Shown here: piece by piece, positions 10,797-18,509 of the stretch
Position numbering within the stretch: the first letter of the stretch is position 1
How the letters are laid out: each line of letters opens with the position of its first letter
Notes under the pieces: model-generated
What the model saw: the letters and a program-made list of their open reading frames with translations, nothing else
What the model was told of the DNA's origin: nothing
Database searches by the model: none
Position numbers and translations under genes: made by a program
Assembly (NCBI GenBank): GCA_015490755.1
Contig: WFXF01000028.1
Coordinates: 1-42,261, forward strand
Source: Gammaproteobacteria bacterium
GTDB taxonomy: Bacteria > Pseudomonadota > Gammaproteobacteria > JAADGQ01
DNA length: 42,261 nt
Direction: 5' to 3'

Positions 10797-11042
10797 CTAC
10801 GCAGCATTTTGGGCATCGGCCCACTGCGCGACAGTATAAGTACGAATAGAAAGCGCGTGAATCGCGGTTTCCATTTGATCACCCAACGCTGCATAAACCA
10901 TGCGGTGTTGTTGCAACATTCCTTTATCCGCAAAATCATCGCAGATAACAACGGCCTGAAAATGGCGGCCATCACCACACACTTCAGCCTGGCTCCCGGG
11001 CAAGTTACTTTCTATCATTTCTTGAATTGTTTCAGGTTGCAT
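10797..11042 (-). CDS. ibaG: IbaG (YrbA), BolA-family protein
   Basis: This 81-residue BolA-like protein has VCGDGRHFQAVVICDDFADKGMLQQHRMVYAALG and a C-terminal IHALSIRTYTVAQW. The His in the final block is the residue BolA proteins use with monothiol glutaredoxins to bind an Fe-S cluster. The ATG at 11042 is chosen over a longer form starting in the mlaB-ibaG gap. Its place between mlaB and murA is the same as in E. coli. Confidence 0.93.
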   Translation of the reverse strand: MQPETIQEMIESNLPGSQAEVCGDGRHFQAVVICDDFADKGMLQQHRMVYAALGDQMETAIHALSIRTYTVAQWADAQNAA

Positions 11043-11075
11043 TTTCAACTGGCTCCACAAGATTAAATTATTTAG

Positions 11076-11390
11076 TTATTTAGGAGGCTGTCCGAGAAGC
11101 ATTGAAAGCCCGCTTAATTCAGCGATTGCTTTCATTTGCTTAGGAATATGGTGGCATAACAATATTTTATTTTTTTGTCTTGCCAGGCGCTGCCATTCAA
11201 CCACCAAGGCAAACCCTGCACTATCAACTTGGGTGGTTTTTTGGAAATCCAGCACCAACTCACCTTCATCAGAATCAAACAGGAACAAACTTTTATTATA
11301 CAATGCAGGAACGCTAGTATAGGTTAATGTTCCAATAATTTGATACCGATCATCAGCCGTTTTATTTAATTGTGCAGATCTATTATTCAT
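11076..11390 (-). CDS. mlaB: MlaB, STAS-domain subunit of the MlaFEDB lipid transporter
   Basis: The 104-residue STAS protein sits on the MlaF ATPase dimer in the cytoplasm and is needed for its activity. The core ELVLDFQKTTQVDSAGFALVVEW includes the VDSAG loop. The start overlaps the mlaC stop by four bases. The last six codons lie in an 18-base stretch (11081-11098) identical to the IS-like end at 132-149. The C terminus GQPPK may therefore have been altered by a past insertion, but the STAS core is intact. Confidence 0.9.
   Translation of the reverse strand: MNNRSAQLNKTADDRYQIIGTLTYTSVPALYNKSLFLFDSDEGELVLDFQKTTQVDSAGFALVVEWQRLARQKNKILLCHHIPKQMKAIAELSGLSMLLGQPPK
11081..11098. repeat. 18-bp sequence shared with the IS-like end at 132-149
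   Basis: TAGGAGGCTGTCCGAGAA on the plus strand here equals the reverse complement of 132-149. Within about 42 kb an 18-base match is unlikely by chance (roughly a few percent over all pairs). It encodes the end of mlaB. A partial version, AGGAGGCTGTC, is found near 34014-34024. Confidence 0.5.
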
Positions 11391-12001
11391 GAAGAAGCAG
11401 ATTCAGATTTCTGGTTTCCTTTGGCCAACTTTTCAATCAAGCGATCCAGACCCTTTTTACGGATCTCTTTTGAGAAACTGGTGCGATAGTTCGCCACAAG
11501 ACTAATTCCATCGACCTCTACATCATACAATTTCCAGCTACCCGCTTTCAGGTGAAGCTTATAATTGATTGGAATTGGAAAACCACCCGGCTCATCCACC
11601 TCCATACGCACAGTCGCATTAGCCGCACCCTCTTTGCCACGAAAAGGGAGGTAGTTGAATTTTTTATCCACAAACTCATTTAATGATTTGGCATAAGTAC
11701 GCACAAGAAGATGTTTGAACTCAACAACAAAACGCTGCTTTTGTTCATCCGTTGCACGTAACCAGTATTTACCTAGCACCCACCTGGAAGTACGTTCAAA
11801 ATCAAAATGAGGCAGCACTAAATCTTCAACCAGTGAATAGATTTTTTCAGGGTGCTCTTTAATGGTCGCCTGCTCTTCTTTCAGCTTGGCAATCACCTTT
11901 TCAGACGTCTCCACCACTAATTTTTGCGGCGTAGAATCTTCTGCCCATAAGGGGTTTAAAAAAGAGATTAATAGTACAGCAACTACAATGTGTATTTTCA
12001 C
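11387..12001 (-). CDS. mlaC: MlaC, periplasmic phospholipid carrier
   Basis: This 204-residue protein has a signal peptide (MKIHIVVAVLLISFLNPLWA, cleavage near residue 20) and the MlaC/Ttg2 domain: LVLPHFDFERTSRWVLGKYWLRATDEQKQRFVVEFKHLLVRTYA and SWKLYDVEVDGISLVANYRTSF. MlaC shuttles phospholipids through the periplasm between the inner-membrane MlaFEDB complex and an outer-membrane partner, MlaA in E. coli. ATGA overlaps join it to the TolC-like gene upstream and to mlaB downstream. No mlaA is present in the window. Confidence 0.95.
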   Translation of the reverse strand: MKIHIVVAVLLISFLNPLWAEDSTPQKLVVETSEKVIAKLKEEQATIKEHPEKIYSLVEDLVLPHFDFERTSRWVLGKYWLRATDEQKQRFVVEFKHLLVRTYAKSLNEFVDKKFNYLPFRGKEGAANATVRMEVDEPGGFPIPINYKLHLKAGSWKLYDVEVDGISLVANYRTSFSKEIRKKGLDRLIEKLAKGNQKSESASS

Positions 12002-13350
12002 CGTTTTTCTCCTGTTACATTCATCAATTGAGCAACATACATATTGTAATCAAAAGTTGTTTTAAGGTAGTCCGTATGAGCCAGCACATAACTTTGAAGT
12101 GCCAATATTATTTGCTCGGGCTTTTCCAGCCCTGCTTCAAAATCTGCAAAACTTGCCACCATCCAGCGTCGTGCGGCTCGACTTCCTTCTGCTAATTTGT
12201 CTACTGCTTCATGGTAGGCATGCACTTGATAATATTGCTCTGCCACCTGAAAGGGAATTCCCATTTTCGCCAACCGGGCTTTTTCCATCACCGCATTTAA
12301 TTCAGCTTCTGCCTGCCTGATTTTTGCTGTTTGCACGCCATCGGCCCACTTCCAGCTTAAACCCAGTAACGGCATTGCCCCATAATCATTAAAAGGATCT
12401 GCAATGTATGGGTTATCCAGACGCTCCCTGTTTGTCGAGTTTGCTGCCATTCCAATAAAACCGGCAAATATATTAGGCCGTTTTTCTGCTTTTTTAGCTT
12501 CGAGTAAAGCACGCTTTGCAGCTAAACCCGCATTGACCTGAGCAATTTCAGGGCGTTGAGTCATCGCATTTTCGCGCAACTCCTCTTCAGTCAATGCAGG
12601 AAGTTCGACGGGCCTGATTGCTTTATCAAGCAATTCAACCTCAACATCGGACTCAATACCTGAAAGCATTTTCAGCCCGGCCAGCGCCACATTTTCAAGC
12701 CCCGTAGCCTGCGCCATATAACGCCCCAGCACAGCACGCCCTGCTTGCAAGGCATAAAGGTTCGATTGAGAAACATCACCTTCGCCCTCTTCAAGCCATT
12801 CTGAGACCAGATCAATCGCAGATGCCAGACGCTTGTCAACGGATTCCAAAGTTTTTCGGCTATCACGTGCAGAAAGATAGCCATAATAGGCACGCTTTAC
12901 ATCCAGCACGGTAGCATTGCGCTGTATCTGCACATCACCTGATTTCACTGCAATATTGCTTTTAGCTGCGGCACCATAGTTCTCAAGCTTACCAAACGTA
13001 TACAGTGGTTTGATCACATTAAACTGCAATGTTGTCAGCAGTGACAAACTGTCGAAATCATACCGATCTGAGCGAGGTGTTTGACCATCGGCTTTATAAA
13101 ACCCCCCCTCAAGCCCATTGGTTATCCCTGCAATTAATGTAATATCAGCCGAAACATCACCATAACTTTTCGCTTCTTCCTGCAACGCTTTGGCTTTCGA
13201 GACAAAGTGTTGCTTTTCACTAATGCGAGGGTCAATCTGCAAAGCACGCTCAATCGCCTGATCCAATGAAAGAGTGAGGGTCGACTCGGCCATACAGGGC
13301 GATAGCACAGCACTTGCCAGCAGCCCTATGCCACATAAAAACTGTTTCAC
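11998..13350 (-). CDS. TolC-family outer-membrane protein embedded in the mla operon
   Basis: The 450-residue protein has a signal peptide (MKQFLCGIGLLASAVLSPCMA) and two outer-membrane efflux protein (OEP) repeats. The first begins LSLDQAIERALQIDPRISEKQ with GQTPRSDRYDFDSLSLLTTLQFNVIKPLYTFGK at its beta-barrel strand. The second begins TQRPEIAQVNAGLAAKRALLEAKKAEKRPNIFAG. Long heptad-rich helices fit the periplasmic tunnel. TolC proteins form trimeric outer-membrane ducts for tripartite exporters. The gene lies between mlaD and mlaC and overlaps each by four bases (ATGA), so it is translated with the lipid transporter. No adaptor (HlyD/AcrA-like) gene accompanies it. A link to lipid traffic is inference. 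Confidence 0.88.
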   Translation of the reverse strand: MKQFLCGIGLLASAVLSPCMAESTLTLSLDQAIERALQIDPRISEKQHFVSKAKALQEEAKSYGDVSADITLIAGITNGLEGGFYKADGQTPRSDRYDFDSLSLLTTLQFNVIKPLYTFGKLENYGAAAKSNIAVKSGDVQIQRNATVLDVKRAYYGYLSARDSRKTLESVDKRLASAIDLVSEWLEEGEGDVSQSNLYALQAGRAVLGRYMAQATGLENVALAGLKMLSGIESDVEVELLDKAIRPVELPALTEEELRENAMTQRPEIAQVNAGLAAKRALLEAKKAEKRPNIFAGFIGMAANSTNRERLDNPYIADPFNDYGAMPLLGLSWKWADGVQTAKIRQAEAELNAVMEKARLAKMGIPFQVAEQYYQVHAYHEAVDKLAEGSRAARRWMVASFADFEAGLEKPEQIILALQSYVLAHTDYLKTTFDYNMYVAQLMNVTGEKR

Positions 13351-13814
13351 TCGTCATCCCCACCGGCATTAAACAAAAATTGCCCAATCAATTGCTCCAA
13401 CACCAAAGCGGACTGCGTGAGCTGTAATTCACTACCGTTTGCCAAATATGTCTCCTCACCACCGGGTTCTAATGCAATATATTGCTCACCCAACAAACCT
13501 GCAGTAAAAATACTGGCAGAAGTGTCTAACGGCAGTGCCGCATATTGTGAATTGATCGTCAAAGTGACCACTGCCTCGTACGTCTGACTATCAAGGGCAA
13601 TACTGGAAACCTGCCCAACCTTAACCCCGGCCATGGATACGGGCGAACGCTCCTTCAGGCCACCTATATTATCAAATCGGGCCGTAACATCGTAACCTGC
13701 ACCATTATCAAAGCTGGAAAAATTACTCATTTTGATCGCCATCACAAAAAGAGCGATTAATCCTGCAGCAACAAATAGCCCAACCCCGATTTCTACTGCT
13801 TTAGTTTGCCTCAT
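13347..13814 (-). CDS. mlaD: MlaD, MCE-domain protein of the Mla transporter
   Basis: The 155-residue protein has one N-terminal membrane helix (VGLFVAAGLIALFVMAIKM) and a single MCE domain (DVTARFDNIGGLKERSPVSMAGVKVGQV, then IFTAGLLGEQYIALEPGG). MlaD forms a hexameric ring on the periplasmic face of MlaE, with a hydrophobic pore through which phospholipids pass. The C-terminal LVLEQLIGQFLF helix is typical. Its stop overlaps the start of the TolC-like gene by four bases. Confidence 0.96.
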   Translation of the reverse strand: MRQTKAVEIGVGLFVAAGLIALFVMAIKMSNFSSFDNGAGYDVTARFDNIGGLKERSPVSMAGVKVGQVSSIALDSQTYEAVVTLTINSQYAALPLDTSASIFTAGLLGEQYIALEPGGEETYLANGSELQLTQSALVLEQLIGQFLFNAGGDDE

Positions 13815-13831
13815 GACACTATTTCCCAGAA

Positions 13832-14611
13832 TTATTCGTCAAACATAAGAGCTGTCAATATAAAATCCAGCCCCAAAATTGCTAGTGCAGAATGAACAAC
13901 CGTGCGTGTTGTTGCACGCCCAACCCCTTCAGATGTCGGCACTGTATCATACCCTTCAAAGAGCGCAATCCAGCTAATCACTAAACCAAAAACAATACTT
14001 TTAATCACGCCATTTAAAATATCGCCCTGAAAATCGACTTTACTCTGAAGCTGTGACCAAAAAGCACCATCATCTAAACCCAGCAACCCGACACCAACAA
14101 AGTAGCCACCCAAAACACCCACCGCACTAAACATCGCAGCAAGCAATGGCATACTGATTAAACCCGCTAAAAACCGCGGAGCTATAACTCTTGAGACTGG
14201 GTCTACAGCCATCATCTCCATCCCTGAAAGCTGCTCTGTCGATTTCATTAAACCAATCTCGGCAGTCAGCGCTGAACCTGCACGCCCTGCAAACAAAAGC
14301 CCTGCTACAACTGGCCCCAGCTCTCGCACCAGAGAGAGTGCCACCATGACGCTTAGCGACTCCTCAGCACCAAAATCCACTAAAGTGTTATATCCTTGAA
14401 GCCCTAGCACCATACCGACAAACAGGCCCGAAACAACAATAATCAACATCGACAAAACGCCAACATAATAGAGCTGCTGAACCAGTAAATTAAAACGCAA
14501 CAATGATGCTGGCACACTCATTAGCACTTTTATCAGAAAGAGAAAAGCACGCCCCACTCTCTGGAAAAAACGGATGCCGGCCTGACCCAGTTGTTGTATC
14601 CAGGTATTCAT
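13832..14611 (-). CDS. mlaE: MlaE, permease of the Mla transporter
   Basis: The 259-residue inner-membrane protein of the MlaE/YrbE family dimerises under the MlaD ring. Conserved segments are [82 protein letters not shown], and the C-terminal [34 protein letters not shown]. It starts two bases after the mlaF stop and is followed 17 bases later by mlaD. Confidence 0.97.
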   Translation of the reverse strand: MNTWIQQLGQAGIRFFQRVGRAFLFLIKVLMSVPASLLRFNLLVQQLYYVGVLSMLIIVVSGLFVGMVLGLQGYNTLVDFGAEESLSVMVALSLVRELGPVVAGLLFAGRAGSALTAEIGLMKSTEQLSGMEMMAVDPVSRVIAPRFLAGLISMPLLAAMFSAVGVLGGYFVGVGLLGLDDGAFWSQLQSKVDFQGDILNGVIKSIVFGLVISWIALFEGYDTVPTSEGVGRATTRTVVHSALAILGLDFILTALMFDE

Positions 14612-14613
14612 TC

Positions 14614-15453
14614 TCAGCCACCCAATCCAAATAACTCGGTTTTAAAATCAGGTGCCGGATAATGAAAGGGAACGGGACCATCGGCCAACCCCTGCATAAA
14701 TTGTTGCACCTGAGCAGACTCAGACTCCTCTATTTCCTGTGGAGTACCAAACCCGACAACCTTTCCCTCAGAAAGAATATAAATATAATCCGCGATCGAA
14801 GTCGTTTCGTGAATGTCATGAGAGACGACAATACTGGTCATATCAAGTGTTGCATTCAATAACTTGATTAATTTCACCAGCACGCCCATTGAAATCGGAT
14901 CCTGGCCGGCAAACGGCTCATCATACATAATCATCATAGGATCCAGTGCAATGGTACGTGCTAACGCAACACGCCGCGCCATCCCTCCGGACAGTTCATT
15001 GGGCATCAGCCTATATGCACCACGCAAACCAACAGAGTTCAGTTTCATCAGAACGAGATGGTGAATAATAGTTTCAGGTAAATCCGTGTGTTCTCTTAAA
15101 GGGAACGCGACATTATCAAAGACAGAAAGGTCCGTCAGCAATGCCCCGCTTTGAAACAACATACCCATCCGTTTTCTTAATTTAAACAACGAACGGCGCG
15201 ACAATTCGCTCACATTATCACCATCCACATGGATCGTTCCAGAGTCAGGTCGCAACTGACCGCCAATAAGGCGTAACAGAGTCGTTTTACCGGTACCACT
15301 AGGCCCCATAATGGCAGTCACTTTACCAACAGGGATATCAAGATCAATTTCATCAAAAATCGTACGTGAGCCACGCCGAAACGTCATTTGACGAACTTTA
15401 ACCAGGGATCGCTCAGGTTGCTCTCTATTTTTATATTCTATCCCTGCAGTCAT
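14614..15453 (-). CDS. mlaF: MlaF, ATPase of the Mla transporter
   Basis: This 279-residue ABC ATPase powers phospholipid movement by MlaFEDB. It shows Walker [13 protein letters not shown] near residue 52, the Q-loop [24 protein letters not shown], the signature [14 protein letters not shown], Walker [16 protein letters not shown], and the switch region [10 protein letters not shown]. It is the first gene of the mla-ibaG-murA-hisGD operon. Just upstream lie a candidate promoter (15503-15530) and the petABC terminator. Confidence 0.97.
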   Translation of the reverse strand: MTAGIEYKNREQPERSLVKVRQMTFRRGSRTIFDEIDLDIPVGKVTAIMGPSGTGKTTLLRLIGGQLRPDSGTIHVDGDNVSELSRRSLFKLRKRMGMLFQSGALLTDLSVFDNVAFPLREHTDLPETIIHHLVLMKLNSVGLRGAYRLMPNELSGGMARRVALARTIALDPMMIMYDEPFAGQDPISMGVLVKLIKLLNATLDMTSIVVSHDIHETTSIADYIYILSEGKVVGFGTPQEIEESESAQVQQFMQGLADGPVPFHYPAPDFKTELFGLGG

Positions 15454-15502
15454 CGAATTTTCTTTTAGCTTGATGGAACGACATATGAGAAAACAGCCCT
15501 CT

Positions 15503-15530
15503 ATTCTATCAGCTAGACCACTTATGTCAT
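15503..15530 (-). promoter_or_regulatory. Candidate sigma-70 promoter of the mla operon
   Basis: On the minus strand ATGACA (complement of 15525-15530) is followed, after 16 bases, by TAGAAT (complement of 15503-15508). Each box matches the consensus at five of six positions. It lies about 50 bases before mlaF and downstream of the petABC terminator, where an independent promoter is needed. Confidence 0.45.
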
Positions 15531-15561
15531 ACTGTTTTCGTCAACTGATACAAAAAGATAC

Positions 15562-15590
15562 AAAAAAACCCACCTGATGGTGGGTTTTTT
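15562..15590 (-). terminator. Rho-independent terminator of petABC
   Basis: AAAAAACCCACC at 15563-15574 pairs with GGTGGGTTTTTT at 15579-15590 around the loop TGAT. Read on the minus strand it is a GC-rich stem followed by seven T. It begins 39 bases after the petC stop. Its symmetry means it could also stop plus-strand transcription. Confidence 0.9.
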
Positions 15591-15629
15591 GCTCTCACTA
15601 ATACAGAAAAAGTATTATTACTGGCTACA

Positions 15630-16313
15630 TCAATGTTTATCAGGCCAAGGGTGAGTTCGCCCTTTGATACGAGCCCATACAGCTTTTTTCAACAGATACG
15701 CCAGAATGCTTAATAGCACCAAATAGCCGAGTACATATTTACCTAGCTCATGGCGCTCTTTCTCTTTTGGATCCTGTGTCCAGTGCAAAAAAGAGGCAAC
15801 ATCATGAATCTTCTGTTCAGCAGCTTGTCGATCAGCCCCTTTCAAAGAAGCATAGCCAAATACATCCGGCATTTTAGTGCCCGGCATAGCATGGTTATCC
15901 ACTTGATCGTTTTCATCGGTGTAATAACCCGCCATCAATGTATAGACATAAAGCGCACCACCTACACGCGCCTTAGCCATCAACGACAAATCAGGCGGCA
16001 CCATACCAAAAGCTGCCTTAGCTCCAGCAGGCGGCATCATCGCCATTAATGGAGCCTCCATATCATTAGCACCACGAACAGCATTGACCTCATCTTCGCT
16101 GTAACCGATATCCATCAAATGCTTATAACGAATATACTTAAGGCTATGGCAGCTCATACAGAGAGCCATTACTGTTTCAGCACCCCTTTTAGCGGCTTCG
16201 TAGCTTTTATCAATTTCCACATCTGCGAGTTCGACTTTAACTGCCGCTGCCCACACGGATGATACAGAAAAAATCAAGCCTAGAGCACATAAGATACGTT
16301 GAGTATTTTTCAT
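15630..16313 (-). CDS. petC: Cytochrome c1 of the bc1 complex
   Basis: This 227-residue protein begins with a signal peptide (MKNTQRILCALGLIFSVSSVWA). The heme c site is CMSCH in TVMALCMSCHSLKYIRY near residue 50. Mature-protein features include MPPAGAKAAFGMVPPDLSLMAKAR and HAMPGTKMPDVF; one of these regions supplies the axial Met. A C-terminal membrane anchor (YVLGYLVLLSILAYLLKKAVW) follows. It accepts electrons from the Rieske protein and passes them to a soluble cytochrome c. The start overlaps the petB stop by one base (TAATG). Confidence 0.95.
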   Translation of the reverse strand: MKNTQRILCALGLIFSVSSVWAAAVKVELADVEIDKSYEAAKRGAETVMALCMSCHSLKYIRYKHLMDIGYSEDEVNAVRGANDMEAPLMAMMPPAGAKAAFGMVPPDLSLMAKARVGGALYVYTLMAGYYTDENDQVDNHAMPGTKMPDVFGYASLKGADRQAAEQKIHDVASFLHWTQDPKEKERHELGKYVLGYLVLLSILAYLLKKAVWARIKGRTHPWPDKH

Positions 16314-17548
16314 TATGATTGCCCTCCGTTATTTGCCTTTTTCTCTTCTGATTCCATGTAGTCCAGAACCTCTTTAGGTAATGTTCCACGCTGTAGCAAC
16401 CACTTCTCCTCCCACCTGGAAACCCATGGCAGTGTAAGGAAAAAAGCAAAATAGAGTACAGAGAGAATTCGGCTCAAAGTCACATAGGGCTCTTCAGCCG
16501 CTTGGGCGCCTAACCATGCCAACGCAATCACAACCAAAACAAAAGCTGCAAATGACCAGCGATAAACTGGACGGAAACGACCACCACCAGGAATTCTGGA
16601 ACGGTCAAGGAACGGTAACGCTGCAAAAATAACTGTGGCAACACCCATGGCAACAACACCCGACAATGTATCAGGAATCGCACGCAAAATGGCATAAAAA
16701 GGCAAGAAATACCATTCAGGTACAATACTCGGCGGAGTCTTCATTGCATCAGCCGGAACATTATTGTCCGCCATGATGAAACTTGATGGTGAATAGAAAA
16801 CCAGTCCTAGGAAAATAATCAAAAAGATACAAACACCCAGAAAATCTTTCAACGTGTAGTATGGATGAAAAGGAATCGCATCTTTTTCTGGCTGCGGTAC
16901 ACCTTCAGGGTTACTGCTTTTTACTGTATGCAGTGCAACCAGATGAATAACAACCAGGCCAGCAATCAAGAACGGAATTAAATAGTGCAGTACAAAGAAA
17001 CGTGTCAATGTTGCATCGCCCACAACAAAATCACCACGCAACAATATAACAATCGATTCACCCACGACAGGAAGCGCACCAAACAGTTCGGTAATAACGG
17101 TAGCCCCCCAGTAAGACATTTGCCCCCAAGGCAGCAGATAACCCATAAAGGCCGCACCCATCACCAACAGTAACAAAATCTGCCCTGTCCACATCATGAG
17201 TTCACGAGGTTTTCGGTAACAGCCGTAATAGAGCGTTCGCCCCATATGGAGAAATATCACCGCAAAAAAGGCACTGGCACCCGTTGAGTGAATATAGCGT
17301 AGTAACCAGCCATAGTTCACATCACGCATCATGTGCTCAATGGAATCAAAAGCCATACCAATATCAGCCTTATAATGCATGGCTAAAAATAGACCGGTCA
17401 AAATCTGGATCACAAGCATCAAGCCTGCTAACGAACCAAAATTCCACCAGTAGTTCAAATTCCGCGGCACCGGATAATCTGTTAGTTCATGTCGAATGAT
17501 CGCCGAAAGCGGAAAGCGCTCGTCGATCCAGGCCATAACTCCTTTCAT
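16313..17548 (-). CDS. petB: Cytochrome b of the bc1 complex
   Basis: This 411-residue integral membrane protein carries two b hemes and the Qo and Qi quinone sites. The four heme-ligand His lie in helices B and D: LAMHYKADIG and AVIFLHMGRTLYYG in the first part, VLHYLIPFLIAGLVVIHLVALH in the second. PEWYFLPFYAILRAIPD contains the PEWY motif of the Qo site. About eight membrane segments fit the family. The gene is bracketed by petA (12 bases upstream) and petC (one-base overlap). Confidence 0.97.
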   Translation of the reverse strand: MKGVMAWIDERFPLSAIIRHELTDYPVPRNLNYWWNFGSLAGLMLVIQILTGLFLAMHYKADIGMAFDSIEHMMRDVNYGWLLRYIHSTGASAFFAVIFLHMGRTLYYGCYRKPRELMMWTGQILLLLVMGAAFMGYLLPWGQMSYWGATVITELFGALPVVGESIVILLRGDFVVGDATLTRFFVLHYLIPFLIAGLVVIHLVALHTVKSSNPEGVPQPEKDAIPFHPYYTLKDFLGVCIFLIIFLGLVFYSPSSFIMADNNVPADAMKTPPSIVPEWYFLPFYAILRAIPDTLSGVVAMGVATVIFAALPFLDRSRIPGGGRFRPVYRWSFAAFVLVVIALAWLGAQAAEEPYVTLSRILSVLYFAFFLTLPWVSRWEEKWLLQRGTLPKEVLDYMESEEKKANNGGQS

Positions 17549-17560
17549 AATGCTTCCCCC

Positions 17561-18103
17561 TTAAACCTGTTTGCCAATTCTGACAGTAGTATCTGTCAAA
17601 AACTCATAATCCGGCACTTCGAGATTAAACGGCGCCGGCCCTTCGAGAATTCGACCACTGTAGTCATAAACACTGCCATGACAAGGGCAAAACCAGCCAT
17701 AATCTGCTGTATTAGGAATGCAACCCAGATGAGTGCAAACCCCAACAACAATAAGCCATTCAGGTTTTTGAGTACGCTCACTATCAGCTTGCGGGTCTTT
17801 ACCCCCGTCATTATCCTGAACTCCAGCAATTTGCTCTGGTGTACGGTGCATTACAAACACCGGCTTCCCTTGCCAGATTACAGTACGCACTTCACCAACA
17901 GCAATATCACTGATATCAATTTCAGTGGTTGCTTTTGCCAATACATCTGCTGTTGGGTTCATACTATCGATAAAAGGGATACACGCAGCTCCCGCACCTA
18001 CGGCTGCCACAGCACCTGTGGCAATACCGATACCCATAACTCCCCGACGCTCCGGATCTTGAAGATCAGACTTATCAATTATATTAATTGTGTCACCAGC
18101 CAT
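17561..18103 (-). CDS. petA: Rieske iron-sulfur protein of the bc1 complex
   Basis: This 180-residue protein holds a 2Fe-2S cluster, shown by CTHLGC and CPCHGS with two Cys and two His ligands. The N terminus DPERRGVMGIGIATGAVAAVGAGAACIPFI has twin arginines before one membrane helix, fitting Tat export with an uncleaved anchor. The ATG at 18103 is preferred over an in-frame start 17 codons upstream because AGGTG precedes it. The protein moves electrons from ubiquinol at cytochrome b to cytochrome c1. Confidence 0.96.
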   Translation of the reverse strand: MAGDTINIIDKSDLQDPERRGVMGIGIATGAVAAVGAGAACIPFIDSMNPTADVLAKATTEIDISDIAVGEVRTVIWQGKPVFVMHRTPEQIAGVQDNDGGKDPQADSERTQKPEWLIVVGVCTHLGCIPNTADYGWFCPCHGSVYDYSGRILEGPAPFNLEVPDYEFLTDTTVRIGKQV

Positions 18104-18509
18104 ACATACACCTAAGACAATCTTTAAATTAAATTTAATAAATGGCCGCAGCAATGCACAAAAGCAATGCTACTCCCCCCTCATAAAAGCGTTTTAAAGA
18201 TTGAGACTTTAAAACACTCCCGTAACTCAAAAGAACAGCTCCCGCTTTAAAATGAGATCAGCAAAAAATGCTCTGCATAACTTAGTATTATTGAAAGTAA
18301 AGTTGATATTGATTTCAACTGTAAACCTGACTATTAGCCAATCAACACAGTAAACAGGTCAGGTTCTTATGTGGCATCTTAGAGAAAACTACTGAAAAAA
18401 ACAAAGTTTTTGCTAATTTAATCGTCTGTTTTATTGAGTTAAATACTAAAAAGCAGCCTATTAAATAAAAAATACCCGGACATTAAAAAGATATATTTAA
18501 TTTACCCTT
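18104..18509. other. Intergenic region metH-petA with dyad symmetries
   Basis: This 406-base AT-rich gap contains no supportable gene. It shows a perfect 9-bp inverted repeat GTTTTAAAG / CTTTAAAAC (18191-18199 and 18207-18215, seven-base loop), about 90 bases before petA. It also has an 8-bp inverted repeat AACCTGAC / GTCAGGTT (18324-18331 and 18358-18365). The first could be an operator for petABC. No clear metH terminator or -35/-10 pair was recognised. Confidence 0.4.
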
